Source: Auritidibacter sp. Marseille-P8566
Lineage (GTDB): Bacteria > Bacteroidota > Bacteroidia > Flavobacteriales > Flavobacteriaceae
Length of the DNA: 9,947 nt
Assembly (NCBI GenBank): GCA_943325595.2
Contig: CALPQA020000036.1
Coordinates: 1 to 9,947 of the forward strand
Direction of reading: 5' to 3'
Shown piece by piece: positions 7,149-9,947 of this stretch. Position 1 is the first letter of the stretch. Each line of letters opens with the position of its first letter. A model generated the notes under the pieces. The model was not told the DNA's origin. It ran no database searches and saw only the letters and a program-made list of their open reading frames with translations. A program made the position numbers and the translations under genes.

Positions 7149-8336
7149 TTAAGAAATTACTCCCGAACCAACTAATTCATCCTCTAAATACCATGCAACA
7201 AACTGCCCTTCTGTAATTGCGGATTGTGATTCCTCAAATTGAACGTACATTCCGTTTTCAAATTGATGTAAAATAGCTTTTTGTAAAGGTTGACGGTAGC
7301 GAATTCTGGCCATTACTGTTGTAGATGCTCCAATTGCCAGAGTCAAATCTTCACGAATCCAATGGATTTCTGATTGATCAATAAACAATGCTTTTTTGAA
7401 TAAACCAGGATGTTCATTTCCTAAACCGGTATATATTGTATTGGTTTCAACATTTGTGGCGATGATAAATAAGGGCTCTTTTGTTCCTCCTACATTCAAT
7501 CCTTTGCGTTGTCCTGTAGTAAAATAATGTGCACCTTGATGCTTTCCAACTACTTTTCCCATTTCAGGATTGTAAGGAATATTTCGAGCTTCAGAAGCTA
7601 ATACTTCTTCGATGGAATCAAATTTTAATTCTTCCTTATTATAAACTGAATCTAATTTGTCTATTTGAACGATTAGTCCTTCTTTTTGTTGTAATTTTTG
7701 TTGTAAAAATTCAGGTAATCTTACTTTCCCAATGAAACATAGACCTTGAGAATCTTTCTTTTCGGCTGTTACCAATTCCATTTGAGTGGCAATTTCGCGT
7801 ACTTCTGGTTTGGTTAATTCGCCTATTGGAAATAATGATTTCGACAATTGTTCTTGCGATAATTGACATAAAAAATAAGATTGGTCTTTGTTCGTATCAG
7901 CACCAGCAAGCAGTTGAAATACTTTCTTTCCATCAACTTCAATTTCCCCTTTTCTGCAATAATGTCCTGTTGCTACAAAATCGGCACCAAGACTCAAAGC
8001 AATTTTCATGAAAACATCAAATTTAATTTCTCGATTGCACAATACATCTGGATTTGGAGTTCTTCCTTTTTCATATTCGTTGAACATATAATCAACGATT
8101 TTTTCTTTGTATTGTTCGCTTAAATCAACCGTTTGGAATGGAATTCCTAATTTTTCGGCTACCAATAACGCATCGTTGCTGTCTTCAAGCCATGGACATT
8201 CATTGGAAATTGTCACAGAATCATCGTGCCAATTCTTCATGAAAAGTCCAATAACTTCATACCCCTGTTGTTGCAATAAATAGGCTGCAACACTTGAATC
8301 AACACCACCAGAAAGACCTACTACAACACGCTTCAT
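7149..8336 (-). CDS. mnmA: tRNA-specific 2-thiouridylase
   Basis: A 395-residue cytoplasmic enzyme that thiolates C2 of the wobble U34 in tRNA-Glu, -Lys and -Gln, using ATP to adenylate the base. The N-terminal PP-loop SGGVDSS is at 9-15. The catalytic Cys pair is present: C100 ([11 protein letters not shown]) and C200 (DSQGLCFIG). TGQRKGL (274-280) and the C-terminal beta-barrel follow. It is longer than the E. coli enzyme (368) mainly through extra sequence at about 217-262, between the Cys200 region and GKHQGAH. I chose the ATG at 8336 because it gives [11 protein letters not shown], the standard N-terminus. The frame can be extended to a TTG at 8366, but those ten extra residues do not look like the family. 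It is the first gene of the closely spaced minus-strand run. Confidence 0.94.
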   Translation of the reverse strand: MKRVVVGLSGGVDSSVAAYLLQQQGYEVIGLFMKNWHDDSVTISNECPWLEDSNDALLVAEKLGIPFQTVDLSEQYKEKIVDYMFNEYEKGRTPNPDVLCNREIKFDVFMKIALSLGADFVATGHYCRKGEIEVDGKKVFQLLAGADTNKDQSYFLCQLSQEQLSKSLFPIGELTKPEVREIATQMELVTAEKKDSQGLCFIGKVRLPEFLQQKLQQKEGLIVQIDKLDSVYNKEELKFDSIEEVLASEARNIPYNPEMGKVVGKHQGAHYFTTGQRKGLNVGGTKEPLFIIATNVETNTIYTGLGNEHPGLFKKALFIDQSEIHWIREDLTLAIGASTTVMARIRYRQPLQKAILHQFENGMYVQFEESQSAITEGQFVAWYLEDELVGSGVIS

Positions 8337-8360
8337 TACTAATTTATTGAAAGATTTATT

Positions 8361-8374
8361 CTCCAAAAATGGAG
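8361..8374 (-). repeat. Small perfect hairpin at the presumed 5' end of the mnmA transcript
   Basis: CTCCA (minus strand, 8374-8370) pairs with TGGAG (8365-8361) around a TTTT loop, 25 bases upstream of the mnmA ATG. If transcription begins near 8373, as the -7-like element predicts, the hairpin would sit at the very 5' end of the message, where it could stabilise the RNA. It is too short and too far upstream of a T-run to be a convincing terminator. It could also be chance. Confidence 0.3.
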
Positions 8375-8376
8375 TG

Positions 8377-8384
8377 TAAAGATA
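8377..8384 (-). promoter_or_regulatory. Candidate -7 element upstream of mnmA
   Basis: Read on the minus strand, 8384-8377 is TATCTTTA, a 7/8 match to TAnnTTTG, about 40 bases upstream of the mnmA ATG. The position 19-20 bases further upstream lacks the expected TTTG -33 element, so this is a half promoter at best. It is the only reasonable candidate in the 104-base gap between the MORN-variant gene and mnmA. Confidence 0.4.
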
Positions 8385-8440
8385 CGACTAATTTTGGTTT
8401 ATTTTAGAAAGGTTTTATGTTTTCAAATAGCGTTTAAATA

Positions 8441-9157
8441 CTATTCTTCTTTTCTAATTACCTCGCGTTTTTTAAACTTCTTTTGTGGTTTATTGAAATT
8501 TTCTTTGCTTACGAGTTTCCCATTTTCAAAAAACTGCCAAATTCCAACTTTTTTCCCTTGCTTGAACATTCCCTTTGCAACCACCAATCCGTCAGGTCCT
8601 TTGAATGTTGAAGCGCCATTGAATTCTCCTTTTACATAAAAAGATTCTTCTAGAACAACGCCTTTTTCGGTGTATTTTTTATAAACACCTTCTTTTACTC
8701 CGTTCTTATAATTGGTTTGTTCGGCAACTACTCCACTTGGAAAATTTATCGTTTTTAATCCTTCCAACTTGCCATTTTTATAGTTTTCCAAAGTCATTAC
8801 AATTTTAGAAGCTTCATGATAGTAAGTCCATGGACCTTCATGAAGTTTATTAATGACTTTTCCTTCACTAACTTTATTTTTCTTTTGGTCGTAAAAAATC
8901 GTGTAGGCAGAGTTGTCATTACTGTTAAATTCTCTTGTGGCCATAACAGTTGCCTCTTTGGAATCATCAAAATAAGTAAACAAACCTATTTCTTTACCGT
9001 GATTGAAAGTACCTTCGTAACGAGGTCGTTTTGACTCTTCATAAACGCCTTTCCAAACACCGTGTTTTTTTCCATTTTCATCTAATTTATTAAAATCAGA
9101 TTGTGCATAAAAAGTTGTTGTGAAAATAAGTGCAAATACTATAAATAATTGTTTCAT
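8441..9157 (-). CDS. Exported MORN-variant repeat protein (YwqK-like)
   Basis: A 238-residue protein with a signal peptide (1-18, likely cleavage FYA|Q) followed by short repeats of roughly 20-25 residues of the type 'xYxNGKxxGxxxxY'. Examples are NGKKHGVW (28-35), HGKEIGLFTYF (53-63), INKLHEGPWTYY (102-113), KNGKLEGL (127-134), KNGVKEGVYKKY (151-162), KQGKKVGIWQFF (199-210) and ENGKLVSKENF (211-221). These are MORN-variant repeats, often auto-annotated as 'YwqK antitoxin' although no toxin gene is nearby and the signal peptide makes an antitoxin role unlikely. The tail is Lys/Arg-rich. The likely location is periplasm or cell surface; function is unknown and may be binding. I chose the ATG at 9157 over an in-frame TTG at 9163 because it gives a normal MKQLF signal peptide start. 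It is separated from yidC by a terminator and from mnmA by about 104 bases, so it is probably its own unit. Confidence 0.85.
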   Translation of the reverse strand: MKQLFIVFALIFTTTFYAQSDFNKLDENGKKHGVWKGVYEESKRPRYEGTFNHGKEIGLFTYFDDSKEATVMATREFNSNDNSAYTIFYDQKKNKVSEGKVINKLHEGPWTYYHEASKIVMTLENYKNGKLEGLKTINFPSGVVAEQTNYKNGVKEGVYKKYTEKGVVLEESFYVKGEFNGASTFKGPDGLVVAKGMFKQGKKVGIWQFFENGKLVSKENFNKPQKKFKKREVIRKEE

Positions 9158-9230
9158 AATCAAAAAGTGAATTTATAAGATATAACTCAAAAGCCTTCTT
9201 TTTATTTCATCAAAAAATAAGCCGTTTATT

Positions 9231-9256
9231 AAAAAAGCACCCGTTAGAGTGCTTTT
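9231..9256 (-). terminator. Intrinsic terminator after yidC
   Basis: On the minus strand AAAAGCACTC (9256-9247) pairs with GGGTGCTTTT (9242-9233) with one G-U pair and a four-base loop TAAC. The last arm continues into a run of six T (9236-9231). It begins 4 bases after the yidC stop codon and separates yidC from the MORN-variant gene downstream. Confidence 0.85.
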
Positions 9257-9260
9257 AAAT

Positions 9261-9947
9261 TTATTTTTTCTTTTGCTGTTGTGCCTTTTGAGCTTCAGCT
9301 TGTTCCATAATCTCTTGCATCTTACGTTGGAACTTACCTTGTTTCTTTGGCTCTTTCAATTTGTTCTCTTGAATTTGAGCATGAATTTTATCATTATCAA
9401 CAATATAATTCTTGATGACTAACATAATTCCAATCGTAATTAAGTTGGAGATAAAGTTGTATAAACTCAATCCAGCACCATAACTATTGAAGAAAAACAA
9501 CATCATCAATGGCGAAACATAAATCATGATTTTCATCATTTTTGCCATATCTGGCATTCCATCTTGAGCAGGAGCCGCCATTTGTTGATCTCCAGAAGTC
9601 ATTTTCATGTAGAAGAAAATCGCAATTGCTGCCAAAATTGGAAACAAACTGATGTGACTTCCGTACAATGGAATGTGGAATGGCAATTTTACAACTTCGT
9701 CAAAAGAAGATAAATCGTCTGCCCAAAGAAATCCTTTTTGTCGCAATTCAAATGCCGAAGGAAAAAACTGGAATGAGGCATACATAAACGGAAGCTGAAT
9801 TAATGCAGGAATACAACCAGCCATTGGGTTTACACCCGCTTTATTGTACAATTTCATTGTTTCTTGTTGCTTTTTCGCAGGCTCTTTTTTAAATTTTTCT
9901 CCTAACTCGGCAATCTCAGGTCGCAAAACTTTCATTTTTGCTTGAGA
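9261..9947 (-). CDS. yidC: Membrane protein insertase YidC, C-terminal part, 5'-truncated by window edge
   Basis: The frame is open to base 9947, so 228 C-terminal residues are visible. The ATG at 9935 (KMKVLRPEI) is an internal Met in the conserved first cytoplasmic loop, where E. coli YidC has a similar KMRxLQP stretch; it is not the start. The bacterial Gram-negative protein is typically 550-630 residues, so the first transmembrane segment and the large periplasmic domain lie outside. Visible landmarks are the loop KLYNKAGVNPMAGCIPALIQLP, which leads into a transmembrane segment (about 47-68), then segments at about 105-122, 148-165 and 167-189, and a Lys/Gln-rich cytoplasmic tail (about 195-228) like those that contact the ribosome. 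YidC inserts and folds inner-membrane proteins, alone or with SecYEG. It ends at its own hairpin terminator. Confidence 0.95.
   Translation of the reverse strand, partial: SQAKMKVLRPEIAELGEKFKKEPAKKQQETMKLYNKAGVNPMAGCIPALIQLPFMYASFQFFPSAFELRQKGFLWADDLSSFDEVVKLPFHIPLYGSHISLFPILAAIAIFFYMKMTSGDQQMAAPAQDGMPDMAKMMKIMIYVSPLMMLFFFNSYGAGLSLYNFISNLITIGIMLVIKNYIVDNDKIHAQIQENKLKEPKKQGKFQRKMQEIMEQAEAQKAQQQKKK

Noticed and set aside
8394..8639. 81-codon plus-strand open frame spanning the gap upstream of mnmA
   Set aside because: Most of it is antisense to the MORN-variant gene, and the translation looks like reverse-complement noise with no supporting promoter.
9158..9230. Promoter for the MORN-variant gene
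   Set aside because: I searched the minus strand for TAnnTTTG with a TTTG about 19 bases upstream; only partial elements with wrong spacing were found, so none is reported although one must exist.

Overview
The window looks like ordinary chromosome from a member of the Bacteroidota, most likely a flavobacterium. The evidence is the strong A+T bias, the lack of Shine-Dalgarno sequences, a TAnnTTTG-type promoter in front of lysA, a secreted protease with a type IX secretion (T9SS) sorting domain, a PafA-type alkaline phosphatase, and predicted exported proteins that would all start with Gln after signal peptide cleavage. Genes fill almost the whole window. No gap exceeds about 105 bases, and I see no tRNA, rRNA, CRISPR array, insertion sequence, attachment site or replication origin.

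Left arm, plus strand (1-2414): the C-terminal three quarters of glutamate synthase small subunit (gltD, cut by the window edge), a 102-base AT-rich gap with short repeats and a good promoter, lysA (diaminopimelate decarboxylase), then a hairpin terminator lying between convergent genes and probably serving both strands.

Right arm, minus strand (2433-9947, read right to left): the C-terminal part of the inner-membrane insertase yidC (cut by the right edge) with its own terminator; an exported MORN-variant repeat protein; then five genes only 22-34 bases apart: mnmA (tRNA 2-thiouridylase), a T9SS-sorted subtilisin-like protease, an FMN protein of the nitronate monooxygenase/FabK family, a small exported protein of unknown function, and a PafA-like alkaline phosphatase. 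These five may form one transcription unit starting just upstream of mnmA and ending at the shared terminator.

Functionally this is housekeeping (nitrogen assimilation, lysine/peptidoglycan precursor synthesis, membrane protein insertion, tRNA modification) mixed with envelope and secreted enzymes typical of the phylum (protease, phosphatase). I found no evidence for a new defence, mobile or biosynthetic system. The items most worth a second look are the unassigned 148-residue exported protein, the ambiguous FabK/nitronate monooxygenase, the mixed five-gene run headed by mnmA, and the shared Gln+1 signal peptidase sites.
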